From: Thuidium tamariscinum
Taxonomy: Eukaryota; Streptophyta; Bryopsida; Hypnales; Thuidiaceae
Assembly (NCBI GenBank): GCA_947034885.2
Contig: OX344754.2
Span: forward strand, 3,658,001-3,722,000
Direction of reading: 5' to 3'
DNA length: 64,000 nucleotides
A program made the position numbers and the translations under genes. Positions within the stretch are counted from its first letter, which is position 1. Each line of letters begins with the position of its first letter. Shown here one piece after another: positions 30,900 through 42,611 of this stretch. The notes beneath the pieces were generated by a model. It made no database searches. It saw only the letters and a list, made by a program, of their open reading frames with translations, and had not been told where the DNA came from.

Positions 30900-32793
30900 C
30901 CCCTAAAGCCTTGAACTGCGTTTTTTGGCAACATAGAAATTTTGGGCAACTCACTATGAATGGAGTTTTTATTTTTTTTCCTTCAAAGTTTTACAAAATA
31001 TGTATTTAAGGAGTAGCTTTAAAGCCCAACAATTTTCATAACTATTGACTACACGGTTTTAAAGTTATGGCATGATATGTTCTTTCCTTTGAATTGCGGG
31101 CAGCCTAGGCAACAAAAAAAATACTTAAAAATTATTTTTTCAAGAAATAAAAATTTGAAATAGGTTTATTAGATTTTTATCTATGTGAAAAGCTTTGAAT
31201 CATTCCATTTCAATAAATGAGTCAAAAGTTATAAAGAATCTCAATTTGGGGTAGTTTGTGGATACCTATAGAATTTCTATTCCACAAAAAGTTTGAAATT
31301 CTTTATTTAATTCTATTTTTTATATTTTTGCAAAAAAACTAAAACATTGGGAGAAGATTGTTTATTACAATATCACTAGAAGGCCCACGGCCATTTTGGG
31401 TTCAAAAAACTTGTAGCTTTTGAAGTGCTATAAATCTAAATGTGACTAAGTAATACACATCTTAACCGTACAATCTTGTAGTGAGCATGTTGTAGGTGGC
31501 ACGGATCAAATTTGAAGTTATTTGACCACATAGATTGCAAGATTAAAATGTTTTAAAGTTGAAAAAGAATGCTGAATTTTTCCTAAAAACTCATTTAGAG
31601 GTGAAATTTGACTTCTAAACCTAAGCAAATGACAAAACTTTAAACTACAAAGTGATTCAAAATCAGCATACAAACACATTGGTGAAAAAAAATATCATTC
31701 AATTGACTCAATGCGTTTGCAAAATGGCTTGCAAATGTCAAAAAATAGGTAAGAAAAGTTGCAAAAAACACATCTAGGGCTGAACCTCCTTCTACTAGAA
31801 TGCACCTCAGTCATTGAGAACTTCTTGGATTGATGTGAAATTTTAGTGACACAAACTAGACTAATATTCTCAACTTTCCCAAAAAAAATTATTGGAATTG
31901 GACACTGTATGAAGAAGATACAAGTCGCCAAAGTTCACTGAAGTTGCAAAATGGCGGGATTTTGAATTTCTAATTGCTCCCAAACAATCTAAACAACTTG
32001 GATTGACTTGAAAATTTCACCACAATAACTAGACTTCAAGGGGAGTAGAACCCAACAAATTTTATTCAAATCAAACATTGGATGAAGGAGATGCAAGCCC
32101 CCGAAGTTGCAGCCATGAAGTGCACTTTGGTGAATCACATTGAACCTCTGTGAACTTCGATTGGCTTCCACACAATCATCACCTCTTAGATTGATATGAA
32201 AATTTTACCACATGAACTAGAATAATAGGCGCAAATTTCCCAACAAGTTTCATTGAATTTGGACATTGGATGCAAAAGTTACAACACTTTGAATTCTATG
32301 AGAGGCCACTTTTGGGCCCCTTGGGCAGTCTAGGGTTAACCATTGGAATTGTCATTTTTCATTTTTATAAATAAATTGTTCACAATTTAGTATTTTCAAA
32401 CATTTTCTACTTCTTTCTACTTACTATTTTTTGCGTATATGTTGTACAATTCCAAATGATTTGAAATTTTTTGACCATATAGACAACTTGAATTGTAAAA
32501 TGAATTCAAAGAGTAACCATAATTTTGAGTATTTTTTCATACAAATGTGACCTTGTGAAGTACAACTGCTCGGATTTTTGCAGGGATAAAAAAAGGATTT
32601 TTGCTAGTTCAAATATTAATATCTTGCAATCTACACAATGAAAGTTTTTGAAATTTTTTCCATGTCTTTTCAAACCACCTGACTATGGTTAAATATGTCA
32701 AAAAATGTTTTTTTTTCAAAAAAATTGCACTTGTACTAGAAATTGCAATTTTGTAGTGATTTTGGTGAGAACATAGTCAAAAACCTTTAGGGG
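30900..32793. mobile_element. TTAA-flanked element, family P1 (copy b), with nested insertion
   Basis: It starts CCCCTAAAGCCTTGAACTGCG and ends ACCTTTAGGGG, with perfect TTAA on both sides (30896-30899, 32794-32797). Outer parts (30900-31370 and 32336-32793) follow copy a (373-1301) closely, e.g. GCGTTTTTTGGCAACATAG and GTTGTACAATTCCAAATGAT. The middle is an inserted P2 element. Confidence 0.65.
31373..32335. mobile_element. Family P2 element nested in P1b
   Basis: Homologous along its length to 41527-42611. It starts near ACTAGAAGGCCC and ends GGGCAGTCTAGGG followed by TTAA. In the uninterrupted P1a copy the insertion site reads TTACAACCATTGG, while here the right junction reads TTAACCATTGG. 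This is consistent with use of a TTAA-like tetramer. Confidence 0.6.
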
Positions 32794-33084
32794 TTAACCA
32801 ATTATCATCTAGGTCAAATTGATTAGTATATAAATTTATATCTTAAAATCTTTAAAGATAAAATTGCACCTTTAGGATGGTCCAATGAAAATTTGTTTAT
32901 TAATTTAGAATAAATCTTTTAATCCATAAATGTCCAAGGTCTTTTTTTAACTACTTGGAATTTACTATAATCTAAACAAAAAGATTTTTTTGTGGTAATT
33001 TTATATATTATATATATTATAACTATGTGAATTCAAACTAAATGTGTTATGGATCACATAGGAAGTGAAAATACAATAATATCT

Positions 33085-33431
33085 CATTAAGGGAGATTTG
33101 AGGGCAAAGGAAGATTGTTTTAGGGTTTTCCCCTGACATGTTCCTTGTGTTGTTTAGAAATTGTAAATCAGCCCATAATGGCTGAATTTTTGAATTTTTG
33201 AAAAAATAATAATTAAAAAAAGTCCCACAAGTATTAAGAATTTTAGAAGTGATTTTAAAATATTTTTTAATTATTAAAAATGATTTTATTTTATTTTATT
33301 TATTTTTAAGTTATTATTTTCTGACATGGTAGTTTTTCCGACTACATTAGACTACCAATGTGGCATGTTCCCACAATTTAGGAACTCAAGATAAGTTGTT
33401 GTCTTCTAATGCCTTCAAATCCCCCTTAGTG
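33085..33431 (-). mobile_element. MITE family F, copy 3
   Basis: 347 bp, ends CATTAAGGGAGATTTGAGGGC and GCCTTCAAATCCCCCTTAGTG. Interior blocks are those of copy 1 in reverse orientation (GGAAGATTGTTTTAGGG at the left; AGGAACTCAAGATAAG near the right). Confidence 0.7.
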
Positions 33432-34217
33432 ACTTGCGGGTTGAATTATTATAGTGTTTGTTCAAGACAATGTTAAAATTGTGAAAGTAATTTGAAATCT
33501 TTCAATCCACTTCTTACATATCAAATCCGGATCAAGGTTGTGAAAAAAAATATGAGGCTAGAAGAAACAATATACAATAGAAAAAATGACTTATAACTTT
33601 TCAAAATCTTTTCCATAAATCTAAAAAATGAATTTCTAGTATCATTTTCCCCTCGAGATCCAATGCACTTAAGGCTCATCTCCATTAATCTTTAACACTA
33701 AAAATCAAAATTTGCAATGAAATCCATTGTATAAAATCTTTAATAGAAAATCATGACCAATTCTTTCAAAATCAAAGTTGTAAAGGGTATTCAACAAAAA
33801 AAAATATAACCATGAAAATGATACTTCAATTGATAAGATGTTTATATAACTTCAAAGTTTAGTCGACACCAATATATAGTCCTTTGGGCATTTAGGGGTC
33901 AAAGATGGGAATTCAAGGCCTTTCAATGTGAATGGATTCAATTGGCTAATAATGCCTTGAAAATTCTTTGAAGTGTACTTACCTCTATGCTTCTTTTCTT
34001 ATCTCCGACTTCTATTCCAATTACAAATTTCATTTGTCTCAATTTTTGGCAAATAAACAAATCTAAATAGATGAAGTTGAGAAGGAAGCATAAAAAAATA
34101 TTTCAAAGTACAAATATATCTCTACATTTAACTCAAAATGCACATGATATTGGTACCCCAAAATGCACCATTAACCCAAAGCCACCATTTTCACTCTATT
34201 TACATCTCCAAAATTAT

Positions 34218-34303
34218 ACAAATATACATAAATGTATGTATGTATGTATGTATGTGTATATATGTATATATGTATGTATATGTATATGTATATATATACA
34301 CCT
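34218..34303. repeat. (TGTA)n / (TATG)n microsatellite
   Basis: Alternating TGTATG, TATATG and GTATATATG units; low-complexity tract. Confidence 0.9.
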
Positions 34304-34309
34304 ATTTGT

Positions 34310-34505
34310 AGACTAAAAACTATTGTAGAATTGAACTTTTGTTCCTTCCTAACTTTTGCATACAATATCCAAATGTTACATTCTTCAATGCATTGCAACC
34401 TCCTTTCCCTTGCCAAGAACAAGAAAATATGGAAATCTAAATAGTCTATTTATTATAGTAACTAGAGGCACAATAGCTAAAAGTGGTGGTTTGAGGGTAC
34501 CTACC
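34310..34505. repeat. Dispersed repeat E, copy 1
   Basis: Shares AACTTTTGCAT-CAATATCCAAATGTTA and GCAACCTCCT-TCCCTTGCCAA-style words with 52715-52885 in the same orientation. The class is unknown. Confidence 0.55.
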
Positions 34506-34509
34506 TTAA

Positions 34510-34731
34510 CCCTTAAATGTTGACAACAACGTTTTGTGGCCGATGAATGACAAAGAATCTTTCCTTGTAGGATAGAAGTGCAACTATTCATCCTTGAATT
34601 TAGAGGTGAAAAGAGGAAAATCTTCTACAATATTTTGACTTCCAATGAGTAAATTTGGCGTATTTCAAATAGATGATGTCATACGGTATCAAAATGCATG
34701 ATATCCACAACCACTAATCCATCCTTGGACA
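34510..34731. mobile_element. TTAA-type element, family P3, degenerate copy
   Basis: After TTAA it begins CCCTTAAATGTTGACAAC and is alignable to 57191-57412 throughout (GACAAAGAATCTTTCCTTG, ATCTTCTACAATATTTTGACTTCC, GGTATCAAAATGCATG). The right end reads CCTTGGACAATTAA and is eroded. Confidence 0.55.
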
Positions 34732-34847
34732 ATTAAAATAAAGTGGAAACGTGTCTCATTTGTGTAAAAAACAACAACAAATAAAGTAAAGTAAAGTAGA
34801 AGCCAAGCACACAATCCTAGTGAGTGTTTTCATTCACAATCTGACCA

Positions 34848-35120
34848 CATTAGATGAAATTTGAGGGCATTAGGAGACTGTAGGTTCCCGGACTACGGGA
34901 ACGCAGATTCTGCCCTGTGAACTTGAATCCTACGTAGTCGCGATCCTGCTACGTAATTTTTTTTCTCTATTTTTTTGGACTTATTTTCATATTTCAGGAC
35001 CCAAATTTTAAATTTTTTTATTTTCGATTAAAGCCGACCTAACAACAGCCAGCGGCATTGGGAGCCGTTTCGGGAACAGACCTGAAACGGCCCTATAATG
35101 CCCTCAGATTTCTTCTAATG
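34848..35120 (+). mobile_element. MITE family F, copy 4
   Basis: 273 bp, ends CATTAGATGAAATTTGAGGG / CCCTCAGATTTCTTCTAATG. It contains GGAGACTGTAGGTTCCCGGA, CTACGGGAACG and GGGAACAGACCTGAAACGG. Confidence 0.75.
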
Positions 35121-35223
35121 CTTTGAGGGACTCCGTCATCCGAAAATGATTATTTCATTCACCACCAGATCTTCATTCAGTTCAGTTGGTAAGCTTATGA
35201 TGAAGTTTATTCCTGACATTCAG

Positions 35224-36045
35224 CCGGTGGACGGCGGACTTGGTGCTCACAGGCATTGAAGCTGTCCAAGGCGCCCCTGGAGATGCCTGACGCGGATGAG
35301 GTAGAGCCGTCCACAACCAACCTGTAGCCATTGATGAATTTCCAACCAAGGCTAACTTAGAATGTGTTTTCTTCTCCTTTTCAAAGGTGGGACTACAAAT
35401 TCATGACACATGTCCCAAAGTAACTTTCGTGTGTAAAAAAGTTGGAGGCAGTAAGTGGGAAAGTAATTTTTTGGAATGATTGGAATTAAGGGAGAGGCAC
35501 CCAATGGCGCACCTGTACTCAATGCCGTCCGTTTCTACAGCACACAATCATTTCAGGCTATAAATGTAGGTAGACAGTACATGGCTTATTTCTTTTGACC
35601 TAAAACAATAAGCAATCTACACTCCCGCAACATTTATGTTCTAGATTGAACGACTAACTTAGAAATGGACGGCATTGGATGCAGGTGTACCATTGGGTGC
35701 CTCTCCCATAAAAGAATTTAGCCATTGGCTGCAAGTCCAACACACTTTCCGCCTTTCAAATTTCTTAGTAATTTCAATTCATGCGATAAGATTACCAATT
35801 TTTTTGCAATCCCCATCATTTCTATCATTGCACCTCTGGAAAATATTTGCTTTTGCTTGCACTAACTTAACTTACACCAAATCATGTCTGCAATGTCTTA
35901 AATGATTGGTTACAGGTGGTTCTACCTTAGATCGCCCCTGCAGGTGACAGGGAAGCCTGAAATCATACCCAAGTCAGTTGCAGGGCGGACCGCATCATGG
36001 TGGGGTAAAACCGAAGACGGAGATTGGTCATGGGTGAAAAAATAA
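35224..36045 (+). pseudogene. 3' fragment of an unidentified protein gene, two exons
   Basis: Two exon-like blocks in a GC-richer island. Exon 35224-35300 (acceptor CAG, donor GTAGAG) reads WCSQALKLSKAPLEMPDADE. Exon 35944-36045 (acceptor CTGCAG) reads VTGKPEIIPKSVAGRTASWW, then GKTEDGDWSWVKK and stop. Phases join in frame. The Trp-rich, charged tail looks like a real conserved C-terminus, but I cannot name the family. No upstream exon is found; MITE F4 ends 103 bp before the first exon, and another MITE (35490-35707) lies in the intron. Probably a gene remnant. Confidence 0.5.
35490..35707. mobile_element. Fold-back MITE with ~48-bp arms
   Basis: The left arm GGGAGAGGCACCCAATGG continues to AATGCCGTCC-TTTCTA. 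It is matched by the reverse complement of the right arm with few mismatches. Flanks (TTAA left, ATAAAA right) show no clear duplication, so the superfamily is open. It sits in the intron of the fragment at 35224-36045. Confidence 0.75.
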
Positions 36046-36096
36046 ATGAAAAAATAAATGAAAAAAATAAATATATTTAAAAGACGGAGATTGGGG
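36022..36096. repeat. Short duplication around AAGACGGAGATTGG
   Basis: The end of the coding block (GAAGACGGAGATTGG) is repeated at about 36080-36094 after three AAATAAATGAA-type units. This suggests slippage or a local duplication in the 3' flank. Confidence 0.5.
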
Positions 36097-36270
36097 AATC
36101 TCAGGAGGGGACTGATTTGTGGTTGCACTGAAAAGTCATACGCCAGATTCATAAAAATCTGGAGAGTCAGGACTGATTCAGGTGAGATTCAATCTTGGGT
36201 GTGCTTTACTTTTGACTTATTAGAGGCGTGGCCAATTTGTTGTGTAATAGCATCTCCACCGGGGGGTTTA

Positions 36271-36379
36271 GGGGTGTTTCACACTACAGCCGTCCAAGTC
36301 AAGAGGCCGTCCATTTCACCAATCAGATTTGAGAAAACCATGGCCTCTCGACTTGGACGGTCATAGTGTGAAACACCCC
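36271..36379. mobile_element. Tourist-type MITE (PIF/Harbinger)
   Basis: 109 bp with arms GGGGTGTTTCACACTA / TAGTGTGAAACACCCC that extend through CCGTCCAAGTC-AGAGGCC. A perfect 3-bp TTA duplication flanks it (36268-36270, 36380-36382). A GGG-start end with TTA/TAA duplication marks PIF/Harbinger MITEs. Confidence 0.85.
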
Positions 36380-36383
36380 TTAA

Positions 36384-37683
36384 CCCCTGAGTGCCCATAG
36401 CAAAATCTTTGAATTTGAGACCTTTCTCAACTCATTTCAATCAAATTATCTCCTAAATTGAGATCCACATGCTTCGATTACATTGATTGGTAGTAGAGAC
36501 AAGTCTTGAGATGTGGGAAAAAGGACATGTCTTTTGACTGTATTGTTGAAAAGATTAGAATAGTCAAACATGGAATTTTTTTTGAAATGGAGAGGCCATA
36601 TTTGGGGCACTTGGATGCTCACTAGTTAAAATGAGCACACCAAAGCTCTTTTGGTGTGTGATAACCTAACTAACCCCTATAATATGCCCCATTTGTTTAT
36701 TGCACCCCTATTAGCACACAACAAGAATTCCAAATCTCAAGGCTTGAATTGTAACAATCTGACATGCTACTTGAATTTGACATATAAATTTGTTTGCGGA
36801 AGTCAAATTCTAGGAATGCAACTTAGAGCATCTCCTGCAATCCTCCAATTACCCTAAAGCTTCTAATTTTTGGATGATAAGCAATCATTTATAGCTTGTG
36901 TCAACCTCTACCTTCTAAATGATACACCAAATAATCTATATTTGAAGGGCTCGGTAACTCCTCTACATGCTACATATTCTCTTGGAGTTAGCAAGTCACC
37001 ATAATCAAAGATAGGGTACTTATTGCTTTTGCAAGTTCTTTGAATATTGTTGGGGATACAAATAGCCATCCCTTCTAAACTGGATAGATCTCAATTGAAA
37101 GGGCTGGGAAAATTAGAGGGGTGTAGAAGATGCTCTTATTGTCTAGCTACTACTCCCTTCAAAACACCAACAAAGCATCCCTTTTTTGCTAGTATTGTAG
37201 CCCAAGTCAAATAGATCCACCTAACTACAAGTTAAAGTTAAAGTGTCTCGACTAATTTTTTAAAGGGTCCATAGTGGAAAAAAACAAAGGCTACAACTAG
37301 TGGGATGGCTTCAAACTCTAAAGCAAGCTAAAACATTTGTTGGGGCAATATGGTGTGCTCTAGTCGAGATGCTCTAAAAGAATTGAAATCCTTACTTATG
37401 ACTTGACAAAAGGCTAAAAATTTGTGCAATCAAACTCAAGGAGAATGGTCCAACCTCTAGATGTAAAGTGTCCCTTTACATAGGTTGATGTAAAAGGTCT
37501 TAGTCTTTAGGAAGTTATCAAAGTTGTCAATGTAATTTACCTCCCCTTTATAGAAGAAGATGAAGAGGGGTGTGGGTGTGGGTGTGGGTGTGGGGTTCCA
37601 AGTACATTAGTTGTTTCTTATTTTTAATTAACATGATTTCCAAATTCATTTATTTTGATATCAAATTTTTGCTACCCTTTATC
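36384..37683. other. AT-rich spacer; possible P-type left end at its start
   Basis: It begins with TTAA-CCCCTGAGTGCCC, resembling the P-family ends, but no right end was identified. A (GGTGTG)n tract lies at 37570-37595. No gene recognised. Confidence 0.4.
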
Positions 37684-37980
37684 CATTAGGGGGGATTTGA
37701 GGCCTTTGGAAGACTATGACTTTCTAGACTATGGGAATATAGAAACTACTTTGGAAATGCAAAAACGTAGGAATCCAACGTGGTCAAGACTATGCCACAT
37801 TAGTTTTTTTGTTTTGAAAAAAATTGGATTTTTTTCACATTTCAGGCCCCCCCCCCCCCCCCATTTTAAATTTTTATTTTTTATTTTGATAATTGTTGGC
37901 TTGACAGTAGCCAACAATCCTAGAATAGTTTCGGGAATAGACTTGAAATGGCCCTTTGGAGGCTTCAAATCTCCCTAATG
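37684..37980 (+). mobile_element. MITE family F, copy 5
   Basis: 297 bp, ends CATTAGGGGGGATTTGAGGC / GCTTCAAATCTCCCTAATG. It contains GAAGACTATGACTTTCTAGA, CTATGGGAAT and GGGAATAGACTTGAAATGG. A poly(C) run of about 17 lies inside (37845-37862). Confidence 0.75.
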
Positions 37981-38014
37981 CCTTTAGCTTCAAATTCACA
38001 ATAGTTACAATCTT

Positions 38015-38339
38015 CATGAGAGGATTTTTGGACCTTTGGAAGATTGTTTTAAGGCTCTTCCTTGAAACCGTTCCCATTGCTGTAGACCAACCCTCTGTTG
38101 GTCTGAATTTTTGAATTTTTGAAGGAATTTTTTTTAAGAACTTCCCAAAAAACTTCAAAATGTATTAAAAAGTAAGAAAATGATTTTTTTAATTCAATTT
38201 TTTTAATAATTACTTAAAATAATTAATTAATGAGTATTTTCTAACGTGGTAGTTACTTGACCACATCAATATAGCGTTCTCAACGTTCCTAGCATTTGGG
38301 AACTTGTAGTCTTTTAAATTGGCCAAAAATCCTCTTATG
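38015..38339 (-). mobile_element. MITE family F, copy 6
   Basis: 325 bp, ends CATGAGAGGATTTTTGGACC / GGCCAAAAATCCTCTTATG, interior in reverse orientation. It lies 35 bp after copy 5, so the two form an inverted neighbour pair. Confidence 0.75.
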
Positions 38340-41252
38340 CCTCTTTCAAAGACATGCCAATTTGGAGATTGAATTCAAAATTTCATTACATTGGGTAGAC
38401 ACATACAATAGAGTAAAGGGGTCATCAATGGTATCCACCTTATTTAAAAAGATAATTGTCTCCAACAACTTAGATATTAGACATAGATTCAAAATGGAGA
38501 AGCTAAAATCTAACAATTTCATAGATATAGAGGCTACATATCCACCTTTTATTTTTCTACCTTACAGTAGTTTCCATTGCGAGTCCTACCAAATTTTTGT
38601 TCCAAATTTTGACTGTTTATATTTTCACACTCCAAATGATTACTATTTCAATGGCATTAGCTGATAATGAAATAATTGACATTTCTTTCCAAACATTGTT
38701 AGGTCCCATAGTCCATTGTAAAATGCAAAATATATGTTTTGAGATTTATGAAGTACATGTTCACTTTTTTCTCAATAGTGTTGGTATCAATGAAGGTAGA
38801 GGGAAAAAATAGAACACATATTAAAGGTTTTTGACTTACAAATACAGACTTTATATTGATACTTTGAAGGTGTGTGTATCCATAGTTACTTGCTACTATT
38901 ATGAGGAGTTCAAGAAAGTTTGAGTGGAATTTGGATTAAAGAATAATGTGTGTTTTTCAACAAATTGTAAACAACTTGAAGTCCAAAGTTGAGGGATATT
39001 GTAGCTTTAGGTTCCTATCAATATAAAATGATTAAATTTTTTGAAGGTACATGGTTTTGAAAATTAATAAGCCACTTTGTCAAATCCAAGGAAAACTAAA
39101 CATGAGGAAAGTCAAAATGTTGGAATACATTTGTATATAGCTTGATCATAGGTCATGTTTTTGGTATTTGGCTAAAAAAACGACCATTTTCTTCAAACAA
39201 CCCTATAGGGAGCTGTGTAATGAAGAGTCAATGGTTCTTAAATGGACTGCTAACAATGTGAGAGCATAATTAAGACTTATCATATATTGCTTCATACTTT
39301 GCCAATGGATGGAATAAGAGCCAAGGAGGGTCCATTTTAAAACCACAGGGGAATTACTTAGTTTTTTGAATGAGAATTGATTGTCCAATTGCCTTCTTAT
39401 AAATGTTAAAATAATATAAGGTCCATTTAAAGTAAATAAAGGAACCCTATGTATTACTTTTTGAATGTATCAATGCTTATTTTTGGTCAAACTATATCTT
39501 TTTCTTAAACTGAGTATGAGTGGATTTTGCAAGGCCTATGGTCAAGAATATGTGCATACCGCATAATTTTTGAAAATTCATAATTAATTCATAATTTCTT
39601 TGAAAAATATGAAACTACTTGTGTTAAATTTTACATCAATTCTTCTTCAAGTGAAAAATAAGTGAAATTTTTTTAGAGCATCTGAAATCCATCAAAAAGG
39701 CCCAACAACCTTGGAAAGGTTACTTTTTGAGCCACCTACCTTACTACGTAAAGTACAGTCAAAATTCAATCCTCAAAGAAAAGACACTATAAAAAGTAAT
39801 GAATACATTGAAAGTTAAGACTATTACTTTTCTATACAGTCAAAAAAGTCATTCAAATTCCAAGATTAATTGAAGGGTTGACGAAAGTTTTTTAAATTAT
39901 TTGATAATTATTAAATAACTTATTGGTGAAAAAATAAACTACAACACTAATCTTTCTAATTCTAAATAGCTATCCAACAAAAATATGTTGAAGGTAATTT
40001 CAAGTTGTGACATTCACTTTTGAAGTTCATTTTAGTAGAACATCAATAATTGACAAAAGTAGTCTCATCCATAAATCAACCACATTCACATGCTCAATAC
40101 CAAAGTAGTGAATTTATATAGGTGAATTCTTTATTGGGTAGTTTACCCCCGAGTTTATCGTGCCTTCCTCCCATTCTTGCTCATACTTCCAATATTCATA
40201 TTTTGGAATTATTGATTATCGGTTCTCAACTATATTTTATGACACAAGTTTTTGGCTTATATTGTTATAGCATTCACAACATAAATACTAGATATTAGCC
40301 TTACAATATCAAATGGCAAGTATGGAACAAAACCCATTTGTATGCCAACAACTCTTCTTCAATACAAGTTTGTCACTTCAAAGTTTAAAGGCCCTAAATT
40401 TCTTTTCAAAATGACATTGAGATTTAAATTGACCATGTTTTTCATTCTTTGTTTTATATTCTTTTCATGCTTTCTTTCTTTCTATATAGAATTTTTTTGT
40501 GCTTCAAGAAGAGTTTCAAGTTTACATCTCTAGGACAATGGTCAATAAGACGCAAGTTGCATGATCTTCAAATGTAACCAAAGTATAGACTTCACGTGCA
40601 AACAAAGAAAGGTAAAACAACTCATTGGCATTCAAATTTGGAGTTTGGCATTACATTATTATTGAAAATTTTCTATGATTTTTCCACATAAAGTCAAGTG
40701 TGAGATACAATAAGTGCAATTGAAATTATAGTTTATTAAAAAAATATAAAATTTCCAGGAAATTTTCAAGTATTTACTACATCATGGCCTAGAATCAACA
40801 AAATTTGAATCCATAATACCCTTCTTACTATCTAATGATATCCGGCAATATATTTTTTAACATGCAAAGCCTAAAAATCAATATTTACAACGAATTTTAC
40901 ATTGAAAAGTAGGAAGTTCCTAATAAGGTCACTAGTCACTCTACTATTGTCATATAAAGCATTGATTGTGGCCAAAATCTCACATACTAAAAAAAACATA
41001 ATGTATTCATTTCCTATATAACCTGTGTAGGTCATCTAACCGCAATAGGATGTTTTACCTTAAATCCTAAATGCCCAAGGCCCCAAAATCTGATGTTTGC
41101 AAAACTTTGAAGTTAAATAAAACCTAACCAAGTTGCTATTTTTAATATTTTGTATTTTATGAAAACTTCTTTTTGAAGACTAGTTTAAGCATTAAAAATT
41201 TGATGTTGAAAATGATTGATTATGATTTTTCTATTCAAGATTTTGTGCAAAT
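38340..41252. other. AT-rich intergenic DNA, no gene recognised
   Basis: Frames up to about 120 codons (38296-38664) exist by AT-rich chance but lack motifs and codon structure. Some words near 41070 (TTAAATCCTAAATGCCCAAG) resemble P-family termini. Confidence 0.4.
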
Positions 41253-41526
41253 ATGCCTGTAGATTTGACATGTGAAAAGAAGATCAAACAACTTCAAATT
41301 ACTTTTGCAATTTTGCTACACAAGTTGGAGAGGAGTCAAGTGACTACAGTGAAGAAAAAAAGAGAAAGTCCGAGAGCTCAATCTGGACCGTTGCTACCGA
41401 GATATATGAATGGCATCGATGCTCGTTCTAGTGCTGGTCAATCATACGCGTTGAACTTAACACGCATTTTGCACCAATTAGGAGGTGACATCTGGACAGC
41501 AAAGTTACGTCTAGCCCATAGCTTAA
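41253..41526 (+). other. GC-richer open island before P2a, unassigned
   Basis: An open frame of about 90 codons with ordinary composition: QSGPLLPRYMNGIDARSSAG, then LTRILHQLGGDIWTAKLRLA. Its composition differs from the surroundings and it stops being open inside the P2 element at 41527. I do not recognise the protein; it could be a gene or transposon-coding remnant interrupted by P2. Confidence 0.3.
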
Positions 41527-42611
41527 CCCCTAGAAGCCCAAAGCATTTTTGGGTTTAAAATTTAAAAAATCATTGCTTTTGAAGTCTTACAAGTCTAAAG
41601 ATGACTAAAAGGTATAGTAATCTCAACTGCTTACAATCTTGAAGTGTATGTGTTGTAGATATTGTGACTCAAGTAAAATTATAGTGTTTTAGTGTTGAAA
41701 AAGGATGCTGAAATTTTTTTAAGAACACAAGTGGAGGTGAATTTTGATTTCTAAATTAACTCAAATGAAGAATTTCTAAACTATAGAGTGATTCAAAACC
41801 AACATACAAACACATTCATTGGTGGAAAAAAATATCATTCAATTGACTCATTGTGACTACAAAAGGAGTTTGAAATGTCAAAAAATAACAAAAAAAAGTT
41901 GCCAAAAACATGTTTACGGTTGAACCTCCTACTAAAATACTTCTCAATCATTTGTAACTTCTTCAATTGACATGAAATTTTAAGCACACAAGGTGGACTT
42001 ATATGTAGAACTTTCTGTAAATAAATTATTTGAATCTCTACTTGAAAATGAGGGTATAAATGACTTGTTCACAATGATTGCATCGAATGACTATTTCTAC
42101 AATCATTGTCATTAGTGTAGTCATTATGGACAAGTCATTTATACCCCCGTTTCCTAGTAGTGAATTGGATATTGTGTGGAGAAGAAGCAAGCCATGAAAG
42201 TTGAGTGGAATCAAAAAATGGCAAGATTTTGAACTTTGAATTGCTCTCAAATATTCAAAACTACTTGTATTGACAATAAGTCTTTACCAGAATAACTAGA
42301 CTTTAAGGAGAACAAAATACAACAAGTTTATATTAAAAACAAACGTTAGATGAAGGAGATATAAACCCCAAAGTTGCAACCTTCAAATGTAGTGTAGTGA
42401 ATTCAAATTGAACATGTGAACTTTGATTGGCTTTCCAAAAATCAGTACATCTTAAATTGGTATGAAAATTTCACCATCAAAACTAGAAAAAATTGTACAA
42501 CTTTTCCAACAAGTTTTATTGAAATTAGAAGTTAGATGCAAAAGTTACAACACTTAGAATTGGAATTGAAACTCTGCAAGGACACTTCCGGTTCCCTAGG
42601 GCATTTAGGGA
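41527..42611. mobile_element. TTAA-flanked element, family P2 (copy a)
   Basis: 1085 bp with ends CCCCTAGAAGCCC and GGGCATTTAGGGA and perfect TTAA on both sides (41523-41526, 42612-42615). It is homologous to the nested element 31373-32335. A CACTA-type MITE is inserted inside it. No transposase reading frame. Confidence 0.65.
42036..42162. mobile_element. CACTA-type MITE inserted in P2a
   Basis: 127-bp fold-back; right end reads CACTACTAGGAAACGGGGG on the minus strand, left end CTCTACTTGAAAATGAGGG. Arms share GGGTATAAATGACTTGT-CA. A 3-bp AAT duplication flanks it (42033-42035, 42163-42165). The related P2 copy at 31373-32335 has a single GGAATTGG at this place, an empty-site control. Confidence 0.8.

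Noticed and set aside
34171-34422. Tyr/Ile/Val-rich frames of 70-83 codons
   Set aside because: They are translations of the TGTA/TATG microsatellite.
37845-37862. Poly(C) run as a functional element
   Set aside because: Best explained as a homopolymer inside MITE F5 of uncertain assembled length.
38296-38664. 122-codon plus-strand frame in AT-rich DNA
   Set aside because: Phe/Ile/Lys/Asn-rich with no motif; its start overlaps MITE F6.
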